From the NCBI GenBank assembly GCA_028708945.1, contig JAQVXV010000034.1:1-6569 (forward strand): DNA of 6,569 bases, in the 5' to 3' direction. The notes beneath the pieces are model-generated. The model ran no database searches, was not told where the DNA came from, and saw nothing but the letters and a program-made list of their open reading frames with translations. Source of the DNA: Bacilli bacterium (GTDB lineage: Bacteria > Bacillota_I > Bacilli_A > RF39 > UBA660). Position 1 is the stretch's first letter. Every line of letters starts with the position of its first letter. Positions 1 through 5,650 of this stretch are shown piece after piece. A program made the position numbers and the translations under genes.

Positions 1-367
1 CGATGGTTGCTACGTTTGCAGCCACTGTGATTGTCTCATCGCTTCTAAAGTAGGTTTTTACTACTGCGCCAGAAGCATTAATTTGAAAAATACTAATTAT
101 ATCCTCAGTATTTATATTAGTAATATAAGAAGGTAGTGAACTAAAAGTTATTTGTGTGGCAGCTGTATAAGCTGTTACAAAGTCACCGTTACCACCAGTT
201 GGTTTACCTACTAAACCAGAAGTTGAAACTGAATTTGATTCAGAGTTGATATTAATATCACTATCAAAACCGTACATAGATACTTTTTTTGCATATGTTC
301 CATCATCTAATAAAACATAACTTTTTCTGTCCATACCTGGAACATCTATTAAATCATAATCTGCCAT
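1..367 (-). CDS. Partial protein of unknown function downstream of portal, possible virion protein
   Basis: The reading frame begins at ATG 367-365 and stays open for 122 codons to the left edge, so the C-terminus is missing. An AGGTGA ribosome site (378-373) sits in the 13-bp gap after the portal stop, which fixes the start and suggests cotranscription with the portal gene. The N-terminus reads MADYDLIDVPGMDRKSYVLL. The visible part is rich in Ser, Thr, Gly, Val and Ile, low in Lys, and has no signal peptide or membrane segment. This looks like a beta-rich protein, unlike the Lys/Asn-rich helical proteins elsewhere in the window. Genes directly after a portal often encode a head protease, capsid, decoration or head-fibre protein, but I recognise no motif of any of these. 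The virion role is inferred from position and composition only. Confidence 0.75.
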   Translation of the reverse strand, partial: MADYDLIDVPGMDRKSYVLLDDGTYAKKVSMYGFDSDININSESNSVSTSGLVGKPTGGNGDFVTAYTAATQITFSSLPSYITNINTEDIISIFQINASGAVVKTYFRSDETITVAANVATI

Positions 368-380
368 TATTTTCACCTAA

Positions 381-1649
381 TTATTTTTTTCTACTGCCAC
401 CTGAAAAGTCCATCTCAGATTTATTCCTGCTTGGGTGTAAATCAGAGTTCTTATCTAATTTTAAGTTCTTGTTATCTTTCACATTATTCAAACTATCATT
501 ATCATCATTAATATCATCTTTAAAAGCTTCTAGTAAATCCTCAGGAATATCTAATCCTTGGTCTATTAACCATTTATTTAATTTTTCTGGGTTAGCACCC
601 ATGTTAGCTAATTTCTGTGCCATGTCCAACAAATCAGTCTTTGTCTTATCATCAGCTAAATCAAATTTAATTTGTTTCTTAATTCCTAATTTTGGAAGTA
701 ACTCAAAATTTAATTCATCTTCTAGAGCTTTAAATTGTCCAATAATATGAGTATAAAATGCGTATCTTACCTGGTATTCACTTGAACTTCTATTTGAGGA
801 CTCTAGAATTCCAACCTGTAAAGGTGGTAATTGTAAAATAGATAAAATTTGGCTTCTGTAATAATCTAAGATATTTAATAATTCCCCAAAACCCTCAATC
901 TTACGAAGCATACCAACCTCAGCTGTATCTCCTTGAAGAGTTAAAAAGTTAGTTGGGTTTATCATACCTTCTTTTAGCATATCTACATATACAGAAATAT
1001 CGTTTTCATTAACCCCTGAAGGTATCTTTATAACAGTTCTAAATTGATTTGATTCAAATAACCAGTTTATAAAATCCTCAATTAATTTTTTCTTTTGTAG
1101 AATTGGTAGCACAGTGATTAATTCACTATCACCCCAAAGAGAAGTAGTAATTAGGTTTGTAGAGAAATGAACAATTTTATCTTTTGGGAAAGAAATTAGT
1201 TTTTGTTTAGAATCAGGGTTAGTAGGGAACTGTAAATACCCAACAACCTCACCATTAGGTTTATTTACAATCTCCATTTCGTCAGTCTTAATGACACTTA
1301 AACCTACTACCTTTCCAGAAGAGGTGGTATTTAATTCAGTGAAAGCATTACGATAAATAGCCATTTGCCAATAAATTTGAAATAGGTATTTATCAAATCT
1401 TACTTGTTTTAATATGTTCTTCTCAGTAGAACTTAACCCACCTATAAAGTGATAACCTATCTTAGTCATTGTAGAGTGCTTAATCTCTAAAGCAGCTCTT
1501 AGAATTACATCTTGTCTAACCCAAGATAATAAATCATAAGGCTTAGTTGGGCTTGCGTGGGAGTTCTTTAAAGTACCTTGGGATAATTCAGTAATTTTAC
1601 CTAATAGGCTTTTAATAACTGTTTTTTTTGATTCTGTAGTTTTACTCAT
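381..1649 (-). CDS. Phage portal protein
   Basis: This 422-residue protein fits the portal family, whose members form the dodecameric ring at one head vertex through which the terminase pumps DNA. Family-like segments appear in order. A helical N-terminal part is followed by WVRQDVILRAALEI near 43-56. A beta-rich wing has FTELNTTSSGKVVGLSVI at 103-120 and PNGEVVGYLQ at 131-140. Then comes FPKDKIVHFS with LWGDSELITVLPIL at 154-184, resembling the portal pattern in which a hydrophobic strand and His-Phe precede a Gly-x-Ser-x-Leu helix. A stem-like helix with LQLPPLQVGILE follows at 272-283. The tail after about 375 is Asp/Asn/Lys-rich and probably disordered. A GGTGA site (1658-1654) lies 4 nt before the ATG. 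The length is normal for the family. It is transcribed away from the terminase genes, which is unusual. The family call is by pattern, without a profile search. Confidence 0.87.
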   Translation of the reverse strand: MSKTTESKKTVIKSLLGKITELSQGTLKNSHASPTKPYDLLSWVRQDVILRAALEIKHSTMTKIGYHFIGGLSSTEKNILKQVRFDKYLFQIYWQMAIYRNAFTELNTTSSGKVVGLSVIKTDEMEIVNKPNGEVVGYLQFPTNPDSKQKLISFPKDKIVHFSTNLITTSLWGDSELITVLPILQKKKLIEDFINWLFESNQFRTVIKIPSGVNENDISVYVDMLKEGMINPTNFLTLQGDTAEVGMLRKIEGFGELLNILDYYRSQILSILQLPPLQVGILESSNRSSSEYQVRYAFYTHIIGQFKALEDELNFELLPKLGIKKQIKFDLADDKTKTDLLDMAQKLANMGANPEKLNKWLIDQGLDIPEDLLEAFKDDINDDNDSLNNVKDNKNLKLDKNSDLHPSRNKSEMDFSGGSRKK

Positions 1650-1799
1650 GAGTTCACCAAAAACGAAACATTTAAATAGTAGTTAAGGTATAAAGTATAT
1701 ATACATAACTAAAATATAATTTTTGTAATTATATATAATATATGTACGAACTTATATATAAACCTTTCGGTTTTGAGAGAGGAAAATGGAGTAATTTGC
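1650..1799. promoter_or_regulatory. Divergent promoter region between portal and terminase operons
   Basis: This gap of about 150 bp separates the two start codons and must drive both transcripts unless they are read from elsewhere. It is almost entirely A and T. On the plus strand CGAA followed by CTTATATATA lies at 1747-1760, about 40 nt before the ATG at 1800. This resembles an archaeal BRE plus TATA box, although such strings arise by chance in DNA this AT-rich. TATAAT hexamers at 1715-1720 and 1734-1739 could be bacterial -10 elements, but I find no good -35 at 16-18 bp. On the minus strand TATACT (1699-1694) and TTTATACC (1692-1685) are weak candidates for the portal promoter. No promoter can be fixed with confidence. 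Confidence 0.4.
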
Positions 1800-2177
1800 A
1801 TGAATTTGATAGAAAAAGAACACAATATTGATAAAACTATTTCTGAATTTATAAAGTCTGATAATGAAATACTTAAAAAAAAAGGTATTAAATTACAAGA
1901 AATTAGAGCTGCCGAGAAAAAAGGGTGGACAGGATTGTCGCTTAATGAATTAGATTATGATGTAGAATCACTTTATAATAAATTAATAGAGGCAATTAAG
2001 AGTAAAACTGAAATAGGGAAAGATGAACTGGCAATTATAGCTTTGATTAATAGTATTAGAAAAGATAAAATTGATTTGATTAAATTTATGAAGAATCACG
2101 AGCTTAAAATTAAAGAGATAGAATATAAATACGAAGATAGAGAACAAGATAAGAAATTTAGTGAGGTTGAATTATGA
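1800..2177 (+). CDS. Small helical protein, putative terminase small subunit
   Basis: This is a 125-residue, highly charged and probably all-helical protein rich in Lys, Glu and Ile, with no Cys-rich or membrane segment. I chose ATG 1800 because GGAG (1788-1791) lies exactly 8 nt upstream. The frame can be opened further at a TTG at 1773, but that codon has no comparable site. The stop overlaps the start of the large terminase by 4 nt (ATGA), which implies translational coupling. Small terminase subunits recognise the packaging site and feed DNA to the large subunit, and they usually sit directly upstream of it, as here. KKKGIKLQEIRAAEKKG (residues 27-43) could be part of a DNA-binding helical region, but I cannot identify a clear helix-turn-helix. 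The C-terminal third (from about residue 84) is a likely coiled coil. The gene is sound; the function rests on position. Confidence 0.8.
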   Translation: MNLIEKEHNIDKTISEFIKSDNEILKKKGIKLQEIRAAEKKGWTGLSLNELDYDVESLYNKLIEAIKSKTEIGKDELAIIALINSIRKDKIDLIKFMKNHELKIKEIEYKYEDREQDKKFSEVEL

Positions 2178-3730
2178 ATCAGAATTATGTGTATTACAAT
2201 GAGCTACTTAAAATAGAACCTTATTATTCTAAAATACCTTATCATTATTGGGTGGAAAATGAAAGAATATCTACTAAAGAGTATGTTCTTGAGAAAATGA
2301 AAACTAATAGATTCACAGTAGAAGTACTATTAGAAGCATGTAAGAAATACCCAGAGATATTTAGTTATTGGATGTTGGGAATACACCTGAGACCATACCA
2401 ACACTATGCAATTGATGAGATTTATAAAAATAATTATACAGCTATGGCGTGGTCTAGAAGACTGGGGAAATCTACAATTACAAAATTGGTTATGCTGAAA
2501 ACAGCTATTTTTAATGAGCTACCAGGAGAAATGACAGGAACTACATGGAATGTTATACTGCAAGACCAAGAAATAGCTAATTCTTTATACATAGAACCGT
2601 TACACGAGATTATGGAGAAAGGAGATAAAATTGTTAATAAGAACTTTAAAGGGAACCTGGGAGAGAACTTTTTTACTAGTAAGTTAGTTACTAGGAGAGA
2701 GAAATCAGGGAAAGTGAGGAGTAATCAAATATCGTTTAGTATAGATGGAGCGATATGTAGAATTAATACTATGCCACCAACCTCTAAAGCAATAGGGAGA
2801 GAAGGGAATCTAATAGGAGATGAAGTCACAAAGTGGAGGAATAATCCTAAAATGAGAGATGAATTTAAATACTTTGATCAGTTGATAGCTATTATGAAGG
2901 ATAATCCAATTTATAAGTGTATATTCCTTACCACACCAGAAGGAGACCAAGATTTGTTTGCTACAGAAATATTTGATCCGGATGATAGGTTGCCTAATAA
3001 TATATTTAAAAAAATATGGTTTGCGTATTGGGCGAGAATTGATAAAACTTGGTTGGAGGAAATGAAGAGGACAAAAGAAAAAGCAGAGTATAATAAAAGA
3101 TTGCATATGTTCCAACAAGAATATGAAGCGAAGTTTATGACAATATCAAATCCATACTTTGATTATGCGAAACATATATATGCTAATAGAATAGATAACT
3201 GGAAACAAACACATGAACTTGGAACAGCGTGCTCACTTGGGATAGACTGGGGAGGAACACAGAAATCAGAAACGGTGCTAGTTATATATAAATGGGATCT
3301 GAAACAAGAAGGACTGAGAGAACCAATATATGTGAAACACTACCCAGTAGGAGAAGACCTTGATAAACTTGAGCCAGATCTGTTATACATAAAAAGGAAC
3401 TTTAATGTTAAATGGGTAGTGCCAGATAATAAAGGAGGGAGATGGATGATACCTAGATTAGAACAAATATTTGGAATGGGGAGGGTGCAACCGTTTAACT
3501 TTACTACAGATAAAACTACAGGGTATGAATTGTTTAGACAAGGATTGAATGAAGGATTAATTAAACTACCTAACTATAACCCGTTAATAGATCAGTTGAA
3601 GAATATGAATGAAGACCTGAAACCGAATACATCTAAAGGGAAAGATGACCTGGCAGATGGAGCTATGCTGGCGTGCTATCCGTTGATGAAACAACAAGAA
3701 AATAAATTTAGAGTGATACTGTGGGATTAA
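2174..3730 (+). CDS. terL: Terminase large subunit (packaging ATPase and nuclease)
   Basis: This 518-residue protein is the motor that pumps DNA into the prohead through the portal and cuts the concatemer. The N-terminal ATPase domain has a Q-like region LRPYQHYAIDEI at 72-83, a Walker A of the terminase type at 93-101 (WSRRLGKST), a Walker B at 213-217 (LIGDE, with catalytic Glu217) and the coupling motif TTPEGD at 253-258. The C-terminal RNase H-fold nuclease shows its acidic residues at Asp358 (GIDWGG), Asp418 (VPDNKGG) and the cluster KGKDDLADG at 488-496. All key residues appear present, so the enzyme should be active. The length is typical. GAGG at 2163-2166 lies 7 nt before the ATG, which overlaps the upstream stop by 4 nt. 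Leu CTG codons are frequent here, unlike in the genes to the right. A short divergent ORF inside (2810-3118, minus) is a shadow. Confidence 0.96.
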   Translation: MNQNYVYYNELLKIEPYYSKIPYHYWVENERISTKEYVLEKMKTNRFTVEVLLEACKKYPEIFSYWMLGIHLRPYQHYAIDEIYKNNYTAMAWSRRLGKSTITKLVMLKTAIFNELPGEMTGTTWNVILQDQEIANSLYIEPLHEIMEKGDKIVNKNFKGNLGENFFTSKLVTRREKSGKVRSNQISFSIDGAICRINTMPPTSKAIGREGNLIGDEVTKWRNNPKMRDEFKYFDQLIAIMKDNPIYKCIFLTTPEGDQDLFATEIFDPDDRLPNNIFKKIWFAYWARIDKTWLEEMKRTKEKAEYNKRLHMFQQEYEAKFMTISNPYFDYAKHIYANRIDNWKQTHELGTACSLGIDWGGTQKSETVLVIYKWDLKQEGLREPIYVKHYPVGEDLDKLEPDLLYIKRNFNVKWVVPDNKGGRWMIPRLEQIFGMGRVQPFNFTTDKTTGYELFRQGLNEGLIKLPNYNPLIDQLKNMNEDLKPNTSKGKDDLADGAMLACYPLMKQQENKFRVILWD

Positions 3731-3852
3731 AAGGATTGAATAAAATTAAAGAAATAAAGAAAATATTAGTAGGAAAAAATTGAAGAATTTAGATAATATA
3801 AGGAATATTATTAAAAATATAAGAATTAAGAGAATTACCTACTGCAAACCAA

Positions 3853-3882
3853 CCCCTTCTTTTTTCTTCTTTTCGTCTTTTT
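3853..3882 (+). terminator. Pyrimidine-rich tract, possible end of terminase transcript
   Basis: Thirty bases downstream of the terminase consist of C and T with one G at 3875, including runs of five or six T. No hairpin of useful strength precedes it, although CCCC at 3853-3856 could pair with GGGG at 3891-3894. T-rich tracts without hairpins end transcription in archaea. In bacteria this would be weak. It is the only terminator-like element I see on the plus strand after the terminase gene. Confidence 0.25.
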
Positions 3883-3934
3883 GAGTATGTGGGGAATATT
3901 GTTTATTAGTTATGCATATATATTCATATAGTAG

Positions 3935-3975
3935 CTGTTAACAGTTTGGATTGTTTTTAGTAAAATGTTAACTGT
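3935..3975. repeat. Paired GTTAAC motifs with inverted ACAGTT/AACTGT arms
   Basis: The perfect 10-bp palindrome CTGTTAACAG lies at 3935-3944. A second TGTTAAC occurs at 3966-3972, exactly 30 bp after the first (3936-3942), or about three helical turns. ACAGTT at 3941-3946 and AACTGT at 3970-3975 also form inverted arms. These stand out because they lie at the edge of the AT-only repeats. They could bind a dimeric repressor or a replication initiator. The motif is short and function is inferred. Confidence 0.4.
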
Positions 3976-4005
3976 ATAATAATTCACTTATATAATATTA
4001 CTTAA

Positions 4006-4098
4006 ATAATATCTTATAATATATCTTTTAATAATATTTTATAATATATTCTTTATAATATCTTATAATATATCTTTTAATAATATTTTATAATATAT
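4006..4098. repeat. Two identical 44-bp direct repeats, 49-bp period
   Basis: Positions 4006-4049 and 4055-4098 match base for base over 44 bp, separated by 5 bp. Each copy runs from ATAATATCTTATAATATAT through CTTTTAATAATATTTTATAA to TATAT. The copies are entirely A and T apart from two C residues each. Identity over this length suggests recent duplication or selection, although low complexity makes duplication by slippage easy. Confidence 0.8.
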
Positions 4099-4158
4099 CT
4101 TATAATATATATTATAACATATCTTATAATATATTCTTTATAATATCTTATAATATAT
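4039..4158. repeat. 35-bp direct repeat overlapping the 44-bp array
   Basis: Positions 4039-4073 recur identically at 4124-4158, an offset of 85 bp. The unit contains TTCTTTATAATATCTTATAA. With the 44-bp pair it makes a nested array in which TCTTATAATATAT occurs at 4012, 4061, 4098 and 4122, with a shorter version, TCTTATAATATAT, again at 4146. The array ends near 4160, after which irregular AT sequence continues. Confidence 0.7.
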
Positions 4159-4225
4159 TATATATATATTATCTAATATACTTTAATTATATTATTTAAT
4201 ATAAGTTATATCTTTACTTATATTC

Positions 4226-4286
4226 TTAATTAATATTATATATAATATACATATTATTAATTAATATAATTAAAGAATATTCTTTA
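4226..4286. repeat. Inverted repeat and 16-bp palindrome in AT-rich region
   Basis: TTAATTAATA at 4226-4235 pairs with TATTAATTAA at 4255-4264, leaving a 19-nt loop. Just beyond it TAAAGAATATTCTTTA at 4271-4286 is a perfect 16-bp palindrome. Palindromes are common by chance in pure AT sequence, but the second contains a central GAATATTC and is more complex than its surroundings. It could be a binding site for a dimeric protein. No function is shown. Confidence 0.45.
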
Positions 4287-4459
4287 TTGTTGGATATATA
4301 ATATATATCTTTTAATTTAATATATTGTATATAATATTACATATACACCGCTGTTATGTATAAGTTGTTATTACCCTAAGAATTAGTTTATTTATTATCA
4401 TTTTTGTTATAGTTACCTTATCATTTATTGTATTCTACATAACAACCTTTAATAAAAAA

Positions 4460-4492
4460 AAGGTGCTATATGATGTTTTTATATAGCACCTT
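4460..4492 (-). terminator. Intrinsic terminator of the minus-strand operon
   Basis: Arms at 4460-4471 and 4481-4492 pair perfectly over 12 bp (AAGGTGCTATAT), with a 9-nt loop. Read on the minus strand the stem is followed directly by a T-run complementary to the A tract at 4453-4459, giving a textbook rho-independent terminator. It lies 25 nt past the stop of the last minus-strand gene at 4517, so it ends the amidotransferase/amidoligase transcript. Read on the plus strand only a weak TTATTTATT follows, so action toward the terminase side is less likely. This is the best sign of a bacterial host. Confidence 0.85.
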
Positions 4493-4516
4493 ATTTATTA
4501 TGTTTATTTTTGGTTC

Positions 4517-4678
4517 TTATAATAGCTCTAAGGAATAACTTTTATTTGTTCCTAAATTAAACTTTTGGTCTTGCATCTCTAAATTTTCAATAATTTCTTT
4601 TATGGTTGCTTTTTTATCAAAATCATTTAAATTTATTCTAATTTCATTTATTGGTTTTCCTATATATTTATATTTCAT
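4517..4678 (-). CDS. Small protein of unknown function (53 residues)
   Basis: I do not recognise this protein. It begins MKYKYIGKPINEIRINL and ends KSYSLELL. It is soluble and charged, with a probable helix around ATIKEIIENLEMQDQKF and a predicted strand-rich start. ATG 4678 is chosen because AGAGGG (4692-4687) lies 8 nt upstream. The frame extends upstream to 4744 as a hydrophobic MFCSIIYIVICII stretch, but that part has no ribosome site and overlaps the likely promoter, so it is probably untranslated. It is the last gene before the terminator and follows the amidotransferase after 150 bp. A role with the amidation genes, for example as substrate or accessory protein, is possible, but no direct sign of this is visible. 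Confidence 0.65.
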   Translation of the reverse strand: MKYKYIGKPINEIRINLNDFDKKATIKEIIENLEMQDQKFNLGTNKSYSLELL

Positions 4679-4706
4679 TTTACACACCCTCTTTATTTTT
4701 TTTGTT

Positions 4707-4739
4707 ATTATACAAATAACTATATATATAATAGAACAA
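4707..4739 (-). promoter_or_regulatory. Possible promoter of the 53-residue gene
   Basis: A perfect -10 hexamer TATAAT lies at 4712-4707 on the minus strand, 28 nt before the start codon at 4678. The best -35-like hexamer, TTGTTC at 4739-4734, is 21 bp away, which is too far for standard sigma-70 spacing. A separate promoter would explain the 150-bp gap after the amidotransferase gene. In AT-rich sequence a TATAAT match is weak evidence. Confidence 0.3.
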
Positions 4740-4803
4740 AACATATATAAAGCTTTACTTTTTGGTTATGTGGTCTTAAAAAACCATATATTTATAAACT
4801 AAT

Positions 4804-4822
4804 AGGTTAATAAAAATAACCT
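4804..4822. other. Short hairpin after the amidotransferase gene
   Basis: AGGTTA (4804-4809) pairs with TAACCT (4817-4822) around a 7-nt loop, 7 nt past the amidotransferase stop at 4829. The T-rich run follows it on the plus strand, while on the minus strand only TATTAGTTTAT follows. It may stabilise or weakly end the minus-strand transcript. The stem is too short for a firm call. Confidence 0.3.
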
Positions 4823-4828
4823 TTATTT

Positions 4829-5626
4829 TTATAAATATTTGTCAATAGTATTTTTATTTTTAGGTTCATAATTTGAATAAAAGTCTTTTTCATCTTCACT
4901 ATAATCCTCATAATTATAATGATCGTACCAATTTTTTTTAAAAATCTCTTGCTTTGGTTCTTTATATTCTAATAAACTAAAAATATCTAAATTATTTATA
5001 TTAATTTCATAAACATTTAAATTTTTTATTTCTATAATTTTATAAGGTTCTTCAATAAAATTATAATTGTTATTACTCGTTGTAATATATAAACTCTCAT
5101 TATTAATTAAATAAAAATTAATTGTCGCTCTGTCGTTTTTTACATAATATAATTTATTATTTTCTTTATCAAAAATTGAAATAGAATAATAACCTTTCTC
5201 TATTTCCAACATCTCTTTAAGAACTTTTTCTATACAATCATTTTTTTTAATTTTCTCTTGGAATAACTCAAAAAATTGTAAACTGTCACTTTTATTTTTA
5301 TCAATATTATAAATGGAATTAGATAAAATTCCATTATGAACAAATACAAACCTGTCATTTTGAAAAGGTTGTAAACTCATAAAATTGTGTCCAGAAGTTG
5401 TAATTCTCTGATGGGTTATAATCATTTTTGCTTTATAAAATTCTGTCAACAAATTATCTTTATTTAAAAAATCAAAAGATTTTTTAATTCTATTATTTAT
5501 AAAGTAACCGTCCCCATCACTATTAGTTGCATATGAAGATATACACCCATTTTTTAAAACTGAAAATGCCTTTTTAATTTCTTTTTTTTTGTTGCTTTTA
5601 GTTATCATTATATTTATGTTACACAT
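4829..5626 (-). CDS. Class II glutamine amidotransferase, stand-alone
   Basis: This 265-residue protein matches the N-terminal nucleophile glutaminase fold, which hydrolyses glutamine and hands ammonia to a partner enzyme. I choose ATG 5626 over ATG 5635 because GAGAG (5640-5636) is 9 nt from it but directly abuts the upstream ATG. This start also places the nucleophile at Cys2, exposed once Met is removed (MCNINIMI). Further motifs are SDGDGYFINN at 36-45, THQRITTSG at 71-79 with the glutamine-binding Arg74, HNGILSN at 97-103 (oxyanion-hole Asn98-Gly99), SDS at 113-115 (Asp114), and EKGYYSISIFD at 143-153. No sugar isomerase, asparagine synthetase or phosphoribosyltransferase domain is attached, so it needs a separate acceptor enzyme. 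The amidoligase gene ends 24 bp upstream, making that enzyme the obvious partner. The C-terminus from about 230 is acidic and Tyr/Asn-rich. The domain call is strong; the substrate is unknown. Confidence 0.88.
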   Translation of the reverse strand: MCNINIMITKSNKKKEIKKAFSVLKNGCISSYATNSDGDGYFINNRIKKSFDFLNKDNLLTEFYKAKMIITHQRITTSGHNFMSLQPFQNDRFVFVHNGILSNSIYNIDKNKSDSLQFFELFQEKIKKNDCIEKVLKEMLEIEKGYYSISIFDKENNKLYYVKNDRATINFYLINNESLYITTSNNNYNFIEEPYKIIEIKNLNVYEININNLDIFSLLEYKEPKQEIFKKNWYDHYNYEDYSEDEKDFYSNYEPKNKNTIDKYL

Positions 5627-5650
5627 TTTAACCATCTCTCTTTTATTTTT

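Larger units (their letters stand above)
3731..4459. other. Long AT-rich non-coding region between convergent operons
   Basis: No convincing gene is present in these 730 bases. The first 120 bp are A-rich and hold two tiny frames discussed under rejected items. Position 3853-3882 is a pyrimidine tract with a single G (3875), followed by a more mixed stretch. From about 3975 to 4340 the sequence is almost only A and T, built from short units such as CTTATAATATAT, AATATTTTATAATA and TTCTTTATAAT in overlapping direct repeats, together with palindromes. Composition becomes mixed again from 4345 to 4459. Such a region would melt easily and could be a replication origin, a protein-binding array or a packaging-related site. 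The sequence alone does not choose between these. Confidence 0.6.

Noticed and set aside
289..750. Plus-strand open frame opposite the portal gene
   Set aside because: It lies antisense to the 3' end of the portal gene, has a Phe/Ser/Leu-rich shadow composition, and has no ribosome site or relation to neighbours.
2810..3118. Minus-strand open frame inside the terminase gene
   Set aside because: It is antisense to conserved terminase sequence, including the Walker B region, and its product is hydrophobic and His/Phe-rich as expected for a shadow.
3721..3884. Two tiny plus-strand frames after the terminase: a GTG-started 20-residue frame (3721-3783) and a TTG-started 34-residue frame (3780-3884)
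   Set aside because: They overlap end to start and an AGGA lies before the second, which first looked like a coupled series. Both use rare start codons, are Lys/Ile or Phe biased, and the second reads through the pyrimidine tract, so coding is unlikely without conservation.
4006..4158. CRISPR array
   Set aside because: The repeats are AT-only, overlap one another and lack unique spacers of constant length, and no cas gene is nearby.
4338..4360. Inverted repeat TACATA/TATGTA as an operator or attachment site
   Set aside because: Only 6 bp per arm in AT-rich DNA, with no integrase or regulator gene in the window, so chance is a sufficient explanation.
4395..4426. Direct repeat TTATCATTT at 4395-4403 and 4418-4426
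   Set aside because: Two 9-bp AT-rich copies 23 bp apart are expected by chance here, and no gene downstream on the plus strand would use them.
4602..4802. Plus-strand hydrophobic frame that could look like a small membrane protein
   Set aside because: It overlaps the 53-residue gene on the other strand. Its Phe/Ile-rich composition follows from T-rich DNA, and it has no ribosome site.
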